Of a stretch of DNA of 64,000 nucleotides, positions 47,063 to 58,867 are shown one piece after another (position 1 is the first letter of the stretch; every line of letters starts with the position of its first letter). A program made the position numbers and the translations under genes. The stretch comes from Pleurotus djamor (Eukaryota; Basidiomycota; Agaricomycetes; Agaricales; Pleurotaceae). The DNA lies in NCBI GenBank assembly GCA_029747585.1, contig JAPEVF010000189.1, forward strand, positions 1 to 64,000, given 5' to 3'. The notes under the pieces were generated by a model, which did no database searches, was not told the origin of the DNA, and worked only from the letters and a program-made list of their open reading frames with translations.

Positions 47063-47915
47063 ATGTCGGACGAACAAATCACTCTCTATGCGACTCAGGT
47101 ACGCCTCTTTCTCGCAATATTACTCTACTGGCATTTCGAGGTCAAGACTGACATCATCACTACTCCTAGGGCTCACCTTTTGGCCACTTTGTCGAAATCG
47201 CTCTGCGAGAGGCCAACCTCCCGTACAATCGCTACGAAATAGACCTCCAAAACAAACCCACCTGGTTCTCCGACATCAATCACCTTGGCAAAGTCCCTGC
47301 CATCACATATGGTGGCCCACTTACCGCCCCGGATAAGCCCTCGAAGGAATCCCACAAGCTCGCTGAGTCGATTGCTCTGCTCGAGTTCATCAACGATATC
47401 GCTCCGGAGGCGAAATTGCTGCCTGCGAATCCGGTCGACAGGGCGAGAGTGAGGTTCGCGATGCAATTCGTGATGACGAGGTTTCAGCCGGCTTTATTCG
47501 CGGCACTGGTGAAGAAGGGATCGTTGCTGGATGTTGTACAGGCCGTCAGGGAGCTACAGCCGTTCCTCCCTGACGTTAAAGGAAAGGACCGCTTCATCGG
47601 AGGGGAGTGGTTTTCCCTCGCGGACGCTACGGTTGCGGCGTTCCTGGTTCGTTTGAACTTGTTCTTCAAGCACGATCTTGGCTCGTTCCCCGTTGGAGAA
47701 GGCGCTAAGACCTACGAAGACCTTCAGACATCAGAGGAATTTGCCAAGTATCGGGCGTATCTTCGGACGTTGCTGGATCGATCGTCAGTAAAGGCTACGT
47801 TTTCTGAGGTACCGTCCCGGGCTCCAAACTCCCAACGGATTTCAATCATTGATATTCCCCTTAGGACTACCACCTGTCGGTTGTGGGCAGTAAACTGGTT
47901 TTGACTCGGGCATGA
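47063..47915 (+). CDS. Glutathione S-transferase
   Basis: Predicted 241 aa in three exons: 47063-47098, 47170-47808, 47865-47915. The N-terminal thioredoxin-fold half has TLYATQGSPFGHFVEIALRE, in which a Ser or the nearby residues would contact glutathione. The cis-Pro motif KVPAITYGG and the SxAIL-like ESIALLEFI follow. The all-helical C-terminal half contains FIGGEWFSLADATVAAFL, the usual GST-C N-capping region. It fits cytosolic GSTs used for detoxification of electrophiles, possibly lignin-derived in a decomposer. The subclass is uncertain. Confidence 0.88.
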
Positions 47916-48587
47916 CAATTGTAGCTTCAGTATCAACATTGAATGCACGTACTCATCAAAAGTGTCAGGCGGACGTTTAGCCCCGCGTCCTATCAGCTTT
48001 CATCGACATTTCTTGACTCAATCCCGAGCCGGGTAAACTCTTATGAACTGCGCAGTCTTACTGTACTCAATCTACGTTCTCTTTCTCAAGCGACCGGTGC
48101 TCAAGCACTCATCATCCAGCAGCCCGCGTGCTCCTCTCGAGGATCTTCCACCCCGGAGCTCCGTCACTGTTGCAACTCATTGATATGGCGCCTTCCCTAT
48201 CACCATTACCTCCACCACGGTCCTAGGGTACTTCAAGTGCTTAGCTACATGCCCGCTGAGACCGGTTGGTTGATGACCGTACGCATCGAAATAAGGCAGT
48301 ATATTCAACAATGGAGACTTCCCTCTGGAAACTTCCGGGGACCTTCAGTCATGACCTTTCAAATTTGAACGCTCTTTCAGCGTGTACCCTCACATCTGCT
48401 CGCGCATCATGATGGCAGCATGGTGCTCATGCTATCCATGTCAACTCCTTTGATGGGTTTCCACCTATCAACATCAATAGTGTTGGGAGGGAAATCTCCG
48501 CTATGAATGGTCCGTACCTTTTTCCCTCTCTCTCCCTCGTATAAAGGTGTTGATTCATCTTCACGCTTCATCAGCCACTGCCTAGGA
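47916..48587. other. Intergenic, GST to HR protein 3
   Basis: About 670 bp. The ORF at 47943-48368 has no recognisable domain. A weak TATA-like TATAAAGG lies at 48540. Confidence 0.4.
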
Positions 48588-50411
48588 ATGAAGGACCCCA
48601 ATTGCTCTGGCTCCCACAACCCCGGCGAGGGTATCAGCCCTTGTAATCCTCAAGAAGGTACCCAAACTTCAAATGTGAGTATCAATCCATATTCCAAATC
48701 ACACTCGTTACTCACCTGCTCGCCAATAACACAGGATGCCCCCAATGATACTCCTGGATGTCCCGCCGAAGCTACTTTAACCACCTCCCATCCCTTACTC
48801 GAGGGAACCAATGGGAACACAGGGCCGGCTGCTTCAGTGGCGATATCCAACGAAAGCCACAATATCGATTCTCATGTTGCTTCACCATACAATTGGAGAG
48901 CACACCGACTGCCTCCGACACCTCCGCTTACGCTGATCGCGCGCCAGGTCCACACAAAGGATGCTGAAGCGGAGGGACCGACGCTGATGAAAGATGAAAT
49001 AGGTCAATCAAAGTCGGTCCCACTGTTTCACTCCAACTGTACTTCGAGAACTGTGGATAATGATCCCCATATTTCTAGAATGGTCTTGCCTGCTGAAGGG
49101 ACGTCGAGTTCACGGATCTGGTGTGCGTCCTATGCCTCGAAGGCGCTGAAGGACTGGTCCCCATTAGTCCGAAGTGCAGATCCCGAAGTGCGTGATTCCG
49201 TCGTTGCCGCCTCCATACCAACCCCTGAGCCTCTCGTTTCGTCACTTTTGTGAACAGCGGACTAGTCCGCCTCGATCTTTTCAATTTCAGTTGAAAATGA
49301 AATTTGATCTTGTTGCAAATCTCAGATCATGGGTCCATTTGAGAAGTCGGAGCTCTGAAATGTTTGTTAAACTCGCGGATCACATCAATGATTGGGTGGT
49401 AGCGTTGAGGCCGTACCACATTGATATGAGGTATCTTTTCCGTTGCACGAATTGCAAGAGAAGAGTAGTCTGATCTCACTTTTTTTCTAGTCCACTGCAT
49501 ATCGTGAATGATGAACTCCGTGAAATCCTCGAAACATGTCTAGCTCTTGATGCTACCCCGGAAGACATTGAGCTCTATTTACCGAGAATTCGGCAAATAT
49601 TGACCAAAGTCGTTCAAGTTGGGCAACCCGTCTACCATTCATCCCAACAAATATACGAAATGAAGCAAAGAAATGTTGAAATACAACCTCGGACCGCGAA
49701 TAGGATAGAAGTGAAATCTGAAGTTGTCTCCTTGGATAACGACCAGTCATCTTTGCTCCGGCCTTATCATCGTCGAGATCCAAATGTATGTCACTACTTC
49801 GCCAACACGCAGTTGAAGTCTTGATCACCCTGTGATTTCAGATCCCAGTCATATCAGAAATGCACGACTGTGCACTATCGCTTCTTCGAAACCTTGAGTT
49901 ATGGGGTTCCTTGAGGACCAAAATCTGTAACGCTTTCATAGAAACGTTCAGCGCGTCCATCATGGATACAGAGTAAGTCTCCGCTTCTTCCTCAGGGACA
50001 CTGGTGTCGACTGGCTTCCTGACTTAACTCCGAAGTGACCTACAGTCCCTTTCCAAGGATCTCTGTGCACTTCTGCTTCAATGTCTTGCTGAAGATGCGA
50101 TCCCTGAGAACGTCAGTATCCATCTCCCCAATATCTTGTCAATCGCCAGGGATTTGTCAAAGAAGTTGGTGGAAAGAAATATGCCGGATTGGTTTGAATC
50201 TATGTCCAAGTGCCATGCTAGTGCTGCAACTACTGCAAGTACTAGTAGCTCTGGACACCGGATTGCTACAGTAACTCCTGGGCGACATGTTCACTTAGTC
50301 AAAGGAAACGAACGTCCCCAAGTAAGACCTCGCCCACCACAAGTTCTCCCAACCGAAGACAGAGAATACATTCCACCAACGAGTCAGCCAGCGGAGGAGG
50401 GGGAAACTTAG
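48588..50411 (+). CDS. HR family protein 3
   Basis: Seven exons give 482 aa: 48588-48674, 48735-49012, 49079-49187, 49258-49430, 49491-49785, 49842-49972, 50036-50411. Layout: a 29-codon first exon, a disordered exon, SKALKDWSPL, then repeat 1 (LRSWVHLRSRSSEMFVKLAD; LREILETCLALDATPEDIE) and repeat 2 (LLRNLELWGSLRTKICNAF; LCALLLQCLAEDAIPENVS). The tail is TPGRHVHLVKGNERPQVRPR followed by PPQVLPTEDRE. All phases fit and there are no defects. The first exon has exactly the length (87 nt) of that in the 52.6-kb copy. Function unknown. Confidence 0.8.
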
Positions 50412-52591
50412 AGTAGACTATGCAATGAGTGGTACTTATCTTGTTAAGTGGTGTCTTGCATGCATGTGCATTGACCAAAGTAGCTAACGTGACGTTTCGA
50501 CTCCGGTTCTACGATTTCTCCACATCCTGTGGTTCGTTTCCACACGACTGCGCTCCTGTTGCATTCCATACGAAGCGTCATTTGAAGTCAAGATGAACGT
50601 CAACAAGGCTTGTGTGTAAGTACTCAATAGAGTATCCCCCGTGGGTGGAGCATTGACAACTTCGACACAAACCAAAAAAGCAAATTAATGGGCGGGTCAT
50701 GCAAGGCGCTGGACATATTGAACCGCTTAGAAACGCCTTGTGGTATGGCAGAGTGAGTAGATGGGCTGACTTCTCCACCGACGCGTCTTGCCGATAGCCC
50801 AACAACAGGCAGGAAGTGGAGTGGGTTTCCCTTGCGAACGCCGCGCCTTCGTTGTCTTCCTTGCTTGATTGAACTCGTTGTTCAAGGACAGTCTTGGATC
50901 GCTCCGTGCTGTCTCACTTCTGAGTCCTCGGGCTTGAAGATCAACCGAAATTCTCAGAAATCAGAGGAGTTCGCTGAGTGTTGTGAGGGTCCTCCTCAGT
51001 TTGTACCCGAAACCCCCTTCTTTCCCCCTGGAAACCAGGGCCCTGATCACATGTCGCTCATTGCCATTTCAAGTTTAAATGTTTTCTCCACCCTCTTCTC
51101 CTCCACCTTCGCGCTTTACATACATTGTACATGTTCCTCAACTCATCCTCTCGTTCCTCTCTCCCACCCAACTTGTGAATCAATACACCACTCCTTTCCT
51201 GAGAAAATTGTGTCATTCTCGACATGATTCTCATCTCACCTTCATTTTTTCTGTTCTATGTATATCTGTACTTCTTCAAGCAAGCTACCACCTTTGTACG
51301 ATCTCTTCCAGTATAAATACCTCATGCTTTACCTACAAACCATATGAATCCACGAGTCTGATATCCGCTACTTTCCTTTTTCCGACGCCTTTCTTTCTAT
51401 TCCGCCCTCATTTCTAACATTTTCCCCACCACTTCGCTCGGCTCCCCGTCTTGTTTGCTTTCGCCATCGACTACAACGACGACTTTGACTGACTGGCCGA
51501 TCGACTGACTGACTGACCGACTTCGACAAGGATCTTCGTATTCGAGACTGACTGACCGCCATCAACACGAGTTCGACTCTCACGACCGACCGACTGACAT
51601 CGACACGAGTTCGATTGATCCCGCCTTGACTCTATCGTCTCCTGTACCTCTTCTCAAGGCACGCACGCACCCGCGTACGCCACTACCACTATTACCACTC
51701 CGAGATCTAGAGGTCATACAGCCCATTGGTCAGTTGGTCGTCGGAGGCGACCGTACCTGAATACCCTGTGCTATGTGCTAAGCCATCTGGGCGACCGAAT
51801 CGCATTGCAAGCAACACCGTTCACATCACAGTATGGAACTGACATTCGAGCACTGCTGCTTCTATTGTCGTCCCTAGCTTTTTTGAGGTAAGGTTCCAGG
51901 TTCTTATACTCGGAAATCTTGTGCTGAATTCCCTTAGGAATACCACAGAAACCCGGTCTCAACTCGGGTGTGGTACTTACAATGCACGTATCCAAGCCGA
52001 TCCCCGCGTTGATCGCATCGTTGAAGTAAGCTCGATGTTTTTAGGAAAGATCAGGCCGGGCCCTTGGATCTCACGGCTGGTGAGTCGCCCCCGATGTTAA
52101 AGCAACATTCCCAGTAAGCTTCTGATGGACTTATGTATCATGTATCCAATTACCACTGAAACACTGGCAGCAATCACACAGGCGTGTCGTTGTGCGGACT
52201 GCTCGATTCCAGACGATCTTCTACTTTGGGCCTCTGAGGTTGGAAATTACTGGGGGTAGGGGCTATCTGACACTGTGAATCGCGAGAACGTCCAGTAAAC
52301 GGGATCCGATAGCCCAATTACAGGACTTCATGAGAATTTCAAAGCCCTGCGATCGTTGCCTTTCATGTCTTTCTCTCGGTGCGTACCCCCACATCTGTCG
52401 CTCATCATGATGGTGATATGTCGCAAATGCTATGTCAGATAGTTTCTTTGATGGTTTCTTGGTGATGAACGATGAACAAGGACAATGAAGAACGCGGTTC
52501 TATTTGTGGCCATTGTTCTCTTTTACATAGAAAGGCGACGAGGAATCTTTCTTTGAACCCGACAATCTGCACATAATCTTTCTCCCTAGTA
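50412..52591. other. Long non-coding stretch with pyrimidine-rich and GACT-repeat sequence
   Basis: 2.2 kb without a supported gene between two HR genes. From about 50979 (TGTGAGGGTCC start) the strand is strongly C/T-rich, has a TATAAATA box at 51314-51321, and then simple-repeat sequence. It may be a solo or degenerate LTR, but I could not find terminal duplications or coding remains. Confidence 0.4.
51470..51620. repeat. GACT/GACC simple repeat with imperfect longer repeats
   Basis: Dense GACTGACTGACC units and two imperfect copies of a CACGAGTTCGA-containing block (about 51565-51580 and 51602-51618). Confidence 0.7.
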
Positions 52592-54522
52592 ATGGAGAAC
52601 CGCGGTCTCTCTGACCCCCACGATTCAGGCATGGATATCCACTTCAGTGGCCTTCAAACCGCTGCCCGTGCCTCAGATGTGAGTGTCCATGGGCAACCCT
52701 GCATCTACTCTCGTTATTGATGGTTTTGTAAGGTAAATATACAGGCGGCCTCCAGTGAAAACCTTGCGTGCGTTCTCGTGGATGGTTCGGCTAACTCAAC
52801 CCTATCGCCCGAGGAAACCGGAAACTCGACTGTCGATGCCCCGGAACCTGCCAACTTCTACCGTCCTTTCTTGGGTCCCACTGCAACGGATCCCACTTTA
52901 ACATGGCCCCAGGAAAATTCGACCCAACCACTCGAACTGAGAGCACGCCATGTTGACAGGAAAGGCAGTGCTTTAGAGGGAGCACAGCAATTGACCTCAG
53001 CTGGGAATGGCGAATCAAAGTCGGTCCCACTATTTCTATGATTTATGTGGTGGGGCCATTATCTCATACTATATCTAGGCCTGCGTTGTTCGCCGTTGAA
53101 GCGTCATCTGGCTCACGATTGTGGTGCTCTTCCGATGCTTCCAAGAGGCTGAGAGAATGGTCCCTCTCAAACTCAGGACCTGCGGATCGCGCCAAGGATC
53201 TTCCTACGTCCAAACCTAAAGTGTGTAATCCTTCCTGCGTCACGGCTTGTACTCCCTGACATGCGGTTTTCGCCAACAGGACAAGATGCACGTCGATTCT
53301 GGAATACTTTATCCGAGCTCATATGCCTTGGTCAATGACCTTGAGCTGTGGGCTCGGTCGAGAACTAAGAGCTCTGAACTATATGTTGAACTTGGGAATC
53401 GTATCACCGATGTCGTGGAAGCGTACAAGTCCCTCCACGTTGACATGAGGTATATTTGCCTTGATGCGCATTGTAAAGGGACACTAGTCTGACCTTGACG
53501 TCCTTTCAGTCCTCTATGCGACGTGAAGGATGGGCTCCGACAGGTCCTTGAAACTTGTCTTGCCTTAGACGCTATTCCTGAAGACGTCGAATTCTATCTC
53601 CCAATAATCCGGGAAATGTTGACAAAGATAATCCAAGTTGGACAACCCGTTTATTACACGTCTCAGAAAGCATATGGTGTTAAGCGAAGAAATTTCATTA
53701 TCCAAGCTAACAGTACCGTCACTCCGAGCGGGACGCATGTATCGTCTCGGGAGGTCCCCCTGGACCAACCAAAAAATATGATGACCATTTGTGAAAGTCG
53801 TAACCAAAGTGGTGAAGCCCATTTTATAGTAGGTGGCTTCTTCGTTGATGCGCAGCTCAATCCCTTATACCCCTCGTTTCCCGACTCTAGTGTATCCCAA
53901 TTATCGATCACATGCACCACTCTGCTCAATCGCTTCTTCGGAATCTAGAACAAGGGGGCCAGTTGAGGACTCAAGTCAGTCACTCCTTTGTCCAGTTCGG
54001 AGATGAATTCAACGCCATCATGGAAACTGAGGCCTTGAGGTCATCTGACTTCGACACAAGGTGCATCTCCCCTTCATCGTAGTGATTCCAACGTTTAAAT
54101 ATGTTTTCTGATCCTATCCTCGCAGTAATCTACGGTCCAGCCTTGAAGGGCTCCGCACGATTCTCCAAGTATGTCTCGCTGAAGATGCAATTCCAGAGAA
54201 TATCAAGAGTTACCTCCCCGATGTCCAGCGGATGACCACCAAGCTTTCTCAAGAGTTACCTGAAATGCGTAAAGTCCTTAACATTTTGGAGGTGGAAACC
54301 TTGGGGGTTCCCTCGTTCTGCCAATCAAACTCATTCAAGAGCTATCCTGGTATATTCTTTGATTCACCGATGTTGCATGGGCGTCATGTTCATTTGACCC
54401 AAGGAAATGGTCGTCCGCGAGTAAAACCTCACCCACCCACCATTTTACAAACCGACGACGTTCACATGACCCAAGCGAACCAACCCACCGGAGTGAGCTT
54501 GGAGAGAGCTCCGGAGAGTTGA
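52592..54522 (+). CDS. HR family protein 4
   Basis: Seven exons give 519 aa: 52592-52678, 52745-53019, 53079-53220, 53280-53449, 53510-53828, 53891-54060, 54126-54522. The exons that start each repeat are both exactly 170 nt and both end in phase 2 (LELWARSRTKSSELYVELGN; LLRNLEQGGQLRTQVSHSF), direct evidence of internal duplication. They are followed by LRQVLETCLALDAIPEDVE and LRTILQVCLAEDAIPENIK. The tail is LHGRHVHLTQGNGRPRVKPH. An apparent stop at 53039 is removed by splicing a phase-2 intron (53020-53078) at a site also used by copies 1 and 3. Function unknown. Confidence 0.8.
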
Positions 54523-54685
54523 AATAGATGATCTAGAGTACCCCAATGAGCCGTACTTAAGCCCAGCCAGACACTGGCAGTGAAGTGGTTTTCGGACGAT
54601 CGAAGACTGGAGACTTAAATAGATTGATTCGCTATGTATTCGTTCCCGACGGTCGTGGTTTTATCATACTGATTTACTTTACCAT

Positions 54686-55789
54686 TCATACATACCTGAT
54701 AAGTATGTTGGCCATGACACGCTGAAAATGTCCGAGTATCACTGGATGGCTACACACATAACGCATCGAATCCTCGAGTATAGTTGTCGCCGCGATATCA
54801 GGGTCAAAGGCAACAGAGAACTCGTTCAGAGCGCTGGTGAGAGGTGACAGATATGGTTGGCCGTGAAGAGCGCAAGGGTGACCAGTGATGGTCAGGCCCA
54901 CTACTACGACCATTTCCTAGCACTGCTCGGGCTGAAGCGCTGAAAGCGCAGCAGTCGCTGCTCAGAACTAGATGGGGGATCGGAGCACCGTATCTAGATG
55001 TATTGTATCCGCCCTCATTGGATCTCAATGGAATCGCCACAAAACGTTTGTGAGTCCATTGAGGAGGTGTTTCGGCGATGACGGCAGAGCAAAAGGGTCG
55101 TGAAGTCGCTCTGAAGTGTGCCAATACGCAACCGCAGCGAAGCCAATGAGAACTCTACATCAAACGCGCTCAGCGCCCCTGGGTGGACTAAGAAACACCA
55201 CCAGGAGTAGCGAGGGTGAGAAGCAGAGTCATTGTTGTTTTCGGGAGTTGGGTTTACTCGATATCTTAAGTGCGCGGCGATGGTGTGTACCACTGCTGAG
55301 TCGGAGGAGGGGACGTGCACGTAAAAATTCTGAGGAGATTTCTTTGCTCTTGTGGAATAGTTCTTTGCCTTCCTCCTCATCGTCCCGATCGCCAGGTGCA
55401 GAGTTGGTGATGTTGAAGAAGCCATACTGAGGCAGAGAACCTGAGCACCGAAGTGTATCCCGAATGGGAAGGGTGCTTCGCCTGCATAACAACGCTCGAG
55501 CAATCTGGTTAAGAAGGCACAGGCTGTAATCTATTCCTCGTCCCAGAATTTCCATGACACAGTCGTGGGGGAGGATACTAAGCTTTGACGGGACATTCTT
55601 TGCAGAGAAGATGGGACAGTCCATCAGCACTTCAAGAATGAAGTAAGCATCTTCAATGGAAGGGGTTACGGTTGGTACGTACAGAAAAATGTGGAAGACC
55701 CGCCGAAGCCCACCGACTCGAGGGCCCTTCCAGCTTTTCGAGTTCCATAAGACTGACATTCGCAGAAGTTTGGGCGAGTCTGAGGTCAA
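54686..55789 (-). CDS. Possible F-box/LRR-type gene remnant
   Basis: Minus-strand reading frames with a leucine-rich flavour (SPKLLRMSVLWNSKSWKGPR, LRRVFHIFLYVPTVTPSIED, then SLASLRLRIGTLQSDFTTLL in another frame) resemble the C-terminal part of agaric F-box proteins. I could not join them by splicing, and no F-box is visible. It may be a decayed gene. Boundaries are only the outer limits of the suggestive frames. Confidence 0.25.
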
Positions 55790-56267
55790 ACAGGACTTGA
55801 CTGAGGCCCCAGGTTAGTCACAGGGTCTAACGAAGACCCGCGATGAAGCAGGATGGATAGAGGATCGAGCAGTCGCATGTGGTGACGTCAGATGAAAGAA
55901 GCGCTTGGGGTAAACGCTGGCGGCAATAACAGGGGTGACCCTATGCTCAACCTCTGTTTACCAACAACCTACTCCGACGAGAGTATACAGCTGAGAGAAT
56001 CGCATTTATCACAGAGCTAAAAGAGTTTGCAACGGAGGTCAGTTGAAGCTGAAATCCTGGCTCCGATCATCGCTCTTCTCACTTCTTCCGCTGCGTTCCA
56101 TGGATGGAAGAGGCCCTCGCCGGTCCATGTCAATCGGACTATTCGCCACTTGCTTTCGTTAGATAGATCGACAGTGGTTGCATCTCAGTTAAATAGTTAG
56201 AAATACATGAAACTAGAAGGAATAAGGAAGAAGAAAAGCATGGTAACGACATACGCATGAAAACGCG

Positions 56268-57033
56268 TCAAGATTGCGCGGGGGAAACGTCAGGGCGAAG
56301 GTTGGCGTTGGCCTCGTGCACCCTCATCCACTCTTCGCTTTCTTCGGGACTCAACCAGCAAGCTGACATTTCGTTTCAGTCAAAGAACCGAAGATAAACT
56401 TTATAGCAGACTCACATTTACGATGCCACTGCCAGCACAGCGGGCTTAAATGCCATTGCGGCATTTCGCCGTTGAAGAGAGTGTTCGCAATCTCGTTGAT
56501 AATTTCGTGGGGCCGAACGATGCCGTCGACGTTATCCCCGATACACAGCGCGAGATCGACGGTGTTGTTGGGGAGAAGGATTCCTGTCACGCGAATACGG
56601 TCGCGTAAGTCGGCGGGCACATCGAATCGTTTGACGACGCCTTTCGCCATGGAGAACGCGGTAGATGAAATCACCCTTCCACCGACGCGTTTGGTTCGAC
56701 GAACATTATCAGGGAACTCCTTGAGAGTCATTTCGATCAGAGCTTGCCTGCCGATTGCCCAGCAGCAGTAAAAGAGCGGCGGTAGGTGATGCTCGACTTG
56801 GGAGGAGCCTAGAAGGTATCTATGGATGTTCCATATTGGAATTGGAGTCATTTTACACAATGTTTCGCGGTCCTACGATGCCTGAAGGTGAGCATGAATC
56901 ACACAAGAGAACAAACGAGGTTCACCTCGTCTTTATAGGACTTCCCATCAGGCGGAGAGAAGCGAAGGTGCTTTGGTATCGGGATGTATTCCTCGTAGGA
57001 AGAGGTAATGTATAGAGTCGTGCCGTGCGGCAT
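56268..57033 (-). CDS. PIW family protein 2
   Basis: Three exons give 219 aa: 57033-56926, 56872-56416, 56362-56268. Same layout and exon lengths (108, 457) as PIW protein 1, with a longer C-terminus. Shared blocks: ITSSYEEYIPIPKHLRFSPP, MTPIPIWNIHRYLLGSSQ, HHLPPLFYCCWAIGRQALIE, VTGILLPNNTVDLALCIGDN, IVRPHEIINEIANTLFNGEM. Its first intron has an ordinary GT donor (GAG|GTGAAC), unlike the GC donor of the other copies. No defects. Family not recognised. Confidence 0.75.
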
Positions 57034-57288
57034 GGTCGCGGACGAAAAGGCAGAAAAGGCGTAAATGGTAACTGTCACCCCACGAGATTACAAGCACGTG
57101 ATCGCGACCGTCCATAAATTGACTTGCAAGGGTCTCACTGGTCGGTGTTCATCGAAGGACGCGTTGTTCTTGCTGGTGTCGTCTAAGTCAACGGTGTGTA
57201 TACCACACGTCCGCAAAGTTACAGATACACTATACTAGGAGGAGAATGCAAAAGGGAGAGCTAGGTAACGACAGGCGCCTGGAACACA

Positions 57289-58069
57289 TCAAGAATGGGC
57301 GGTAGCGACGACGGGGGGCGGATTAGTGTTGGATTCGTGCACTTTCATCCACTCTTCGCTTTCTTCAGGAGTCAGCCAGCAAGCTGATATTGCGTCTCAG
57401 TCAGACAAAACCATATATAAACATTACAAGTCTACTCACATTTGCGATGCCATTTCCAGCACAACGGGCTTAGGTCCACTGCGGCATTTCACCGTTGAAA
57501 AGCGTCTTCGCCATCTCATCGATAATTCCGTGTGGCCGAACGATGCCATCGACGTTGTCCCCAATGCAGAGCGCTAGATCCACGGTGTTGTCGGGGAGAA
57601 GAACTCCCGTGACAGAAATGCGGTCATGCAAGTCGGGGGGCACATTGAACCGCTCGACAATGTCCGTTGGCATGGCAAATACGGTAGACGGATTGACTTT
57701 TCCACCGACGCGTTTGGTTAGGAGGACACAATCGGGGAACTTCGTGATAGCTATGTCGAGAAGAGCCTGTCTCCCGACAGCCCAGCAGCAGTAAAAAAGC
57801 GGCGGTAGGTGATGTTCAACTTCGGAGGAGCCGAGAAGGTATCGAGGAATGCTCCATATCGGTATCGGAGTCATTTGACACAGTATTTCGCGGTCCTACG
57901 AAGTGTCAAGGCGAGGCATGAATAATACATGAGGACAAGATAGTTGCAAGAAAGACTCGCCTCTTTTTTTATAGAGCTTTCCATCTGGTGGGGCGAAGCG
58001 AAGGTGCTTTGGTATGGGTATGAACTTTTTGTCGGAGGAGGTGATGCATATACGCGTGCCGTGTGGCAT
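57289..58069 (-). pseudogene. PIW family copy 3, frameshifted
   Basis: Close paralogue of PIW proteins 1 and 2 with the same three-exon layout. Two lesions are visible. Exon 1 (58069-57961) is one base longer than in the other copies because of a run of seven A, shifting the frame before the intron. Exon 2 has lost one base after NGEMPQW (near 57475), giving TGG ACC TAA instead of TGG TAT TTA. The last exon (SCWLTPEESEEWM...) is otherwise intact. The first could be a homopolymer sequencing error, but the second is in ordinary sequence. Confidence 0.72.
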
Positions 58070-58130
58070 GGTCCCGGGCAAGTCATCTTCGTCGTTCACG
58101 TTCAGAGACCGACCGTCACCCAGAGTCCGA

Positions 58131-58404
58131 CACTGCTGACATAATCGAATAAGCCCCCTGAGCTTATTTTGAACCGATTTTGAGGGGTGAAAAAATCGGA
58201 ACAGTGTATCTTCTGTGAGCATATCGAAAGCACATTCTTAATATACTAGAGAAGTTTAAATAGGATCAAAATAAGCTCAAATTTCTGAGATTATAAGAAA
58301 TTTGCTCACAATGATACTGAACAACATACGCTGTTCCGATTTTTTCACCCCTCAGAATCGGTTCAAAATAAGCTCAGGGGGCTTATTCGATTATGTCAGC
58401 AGTG
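58131..58404. mobile_element. MITE-like element with 74-bp terminal inverted repeats
   Basis: A 274-bp AT-rich element. Arms 58131-58204 and 58331-58404 are inverted copies of 74 bp differing at one base. The ends read CACTGCTGAC ... GTCAGCAGTG. There is no coding capacity. CACTG/CAGTG ends suggest a CACTA-like non-autonomous element, but the flanking three bases (CGA, TGA) are not identical, so no target duplication is shown. It lies 62 bp before the ATG of the frameshifted PIW copy. Confidence 0.88.
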
Positions 58405-58661
58405 TGAGCTTTTTGAATTGACCATGAGTCCCCCGAACTTCAAAGGTCAATGGTCCACGGACCGCTGAACCGTCCTTGAGCTCCCACCCCTATCCTTCTT
58501 TTCGGGACCAGCGATAACGGATGGACCACTACTCAGCACTGTGACGGCCGCCCGAGCCTATCGCTTGATTCTGCTCTCTACTCATCAAAAGGGAGCAGTT
58601 AGGTGGACACTTCAATATGGTCCTTGCTCTATCCTTCAGACTCGCGATTCATACATCTCAG

Positions 58662-58707
58662 CCTCAGGTTTGGGTCACCAAGCAGCTTGTCTGACCCAAA
58701 CCTGAGG
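58662..58707. repeat. 16-bp perfect inverted repeat (hairpin)
   Basis: CCTCAGGTTTGGGTCA (58662-58677) pairs perfectly with TGACCCAAACCTGAGG (58692-58707). The 14-nt loop itself contains CAAGC-A-GCTTG, so the hairpin can extend. It lies about 160 bp upstream of the NSE4 start. It could be a small mobile-element remnant or a regulatory structure. Confidence 0.85.
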
Positions 58708-58867
58708 TTGTCACAAGCTCAGAGAGATTCGATTAGCCAGCACAAGCAAGGTACTGGTATATAGGTGGTACATGTCATACCCGTGACACCGAAACAAGGC
58801 AACACGGGGCCAAGGACGAGTTCCAAGACTAATATCGCGAATTTCAAATCCTTTGTTCTACGCCGCC

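Noticed and set aside
53036..53041. In-frame TGA in HR protein 4
   Set aside because: It lies inside a phase-2 intron (53020-53078) whose position is shared with copies 1 and 3.
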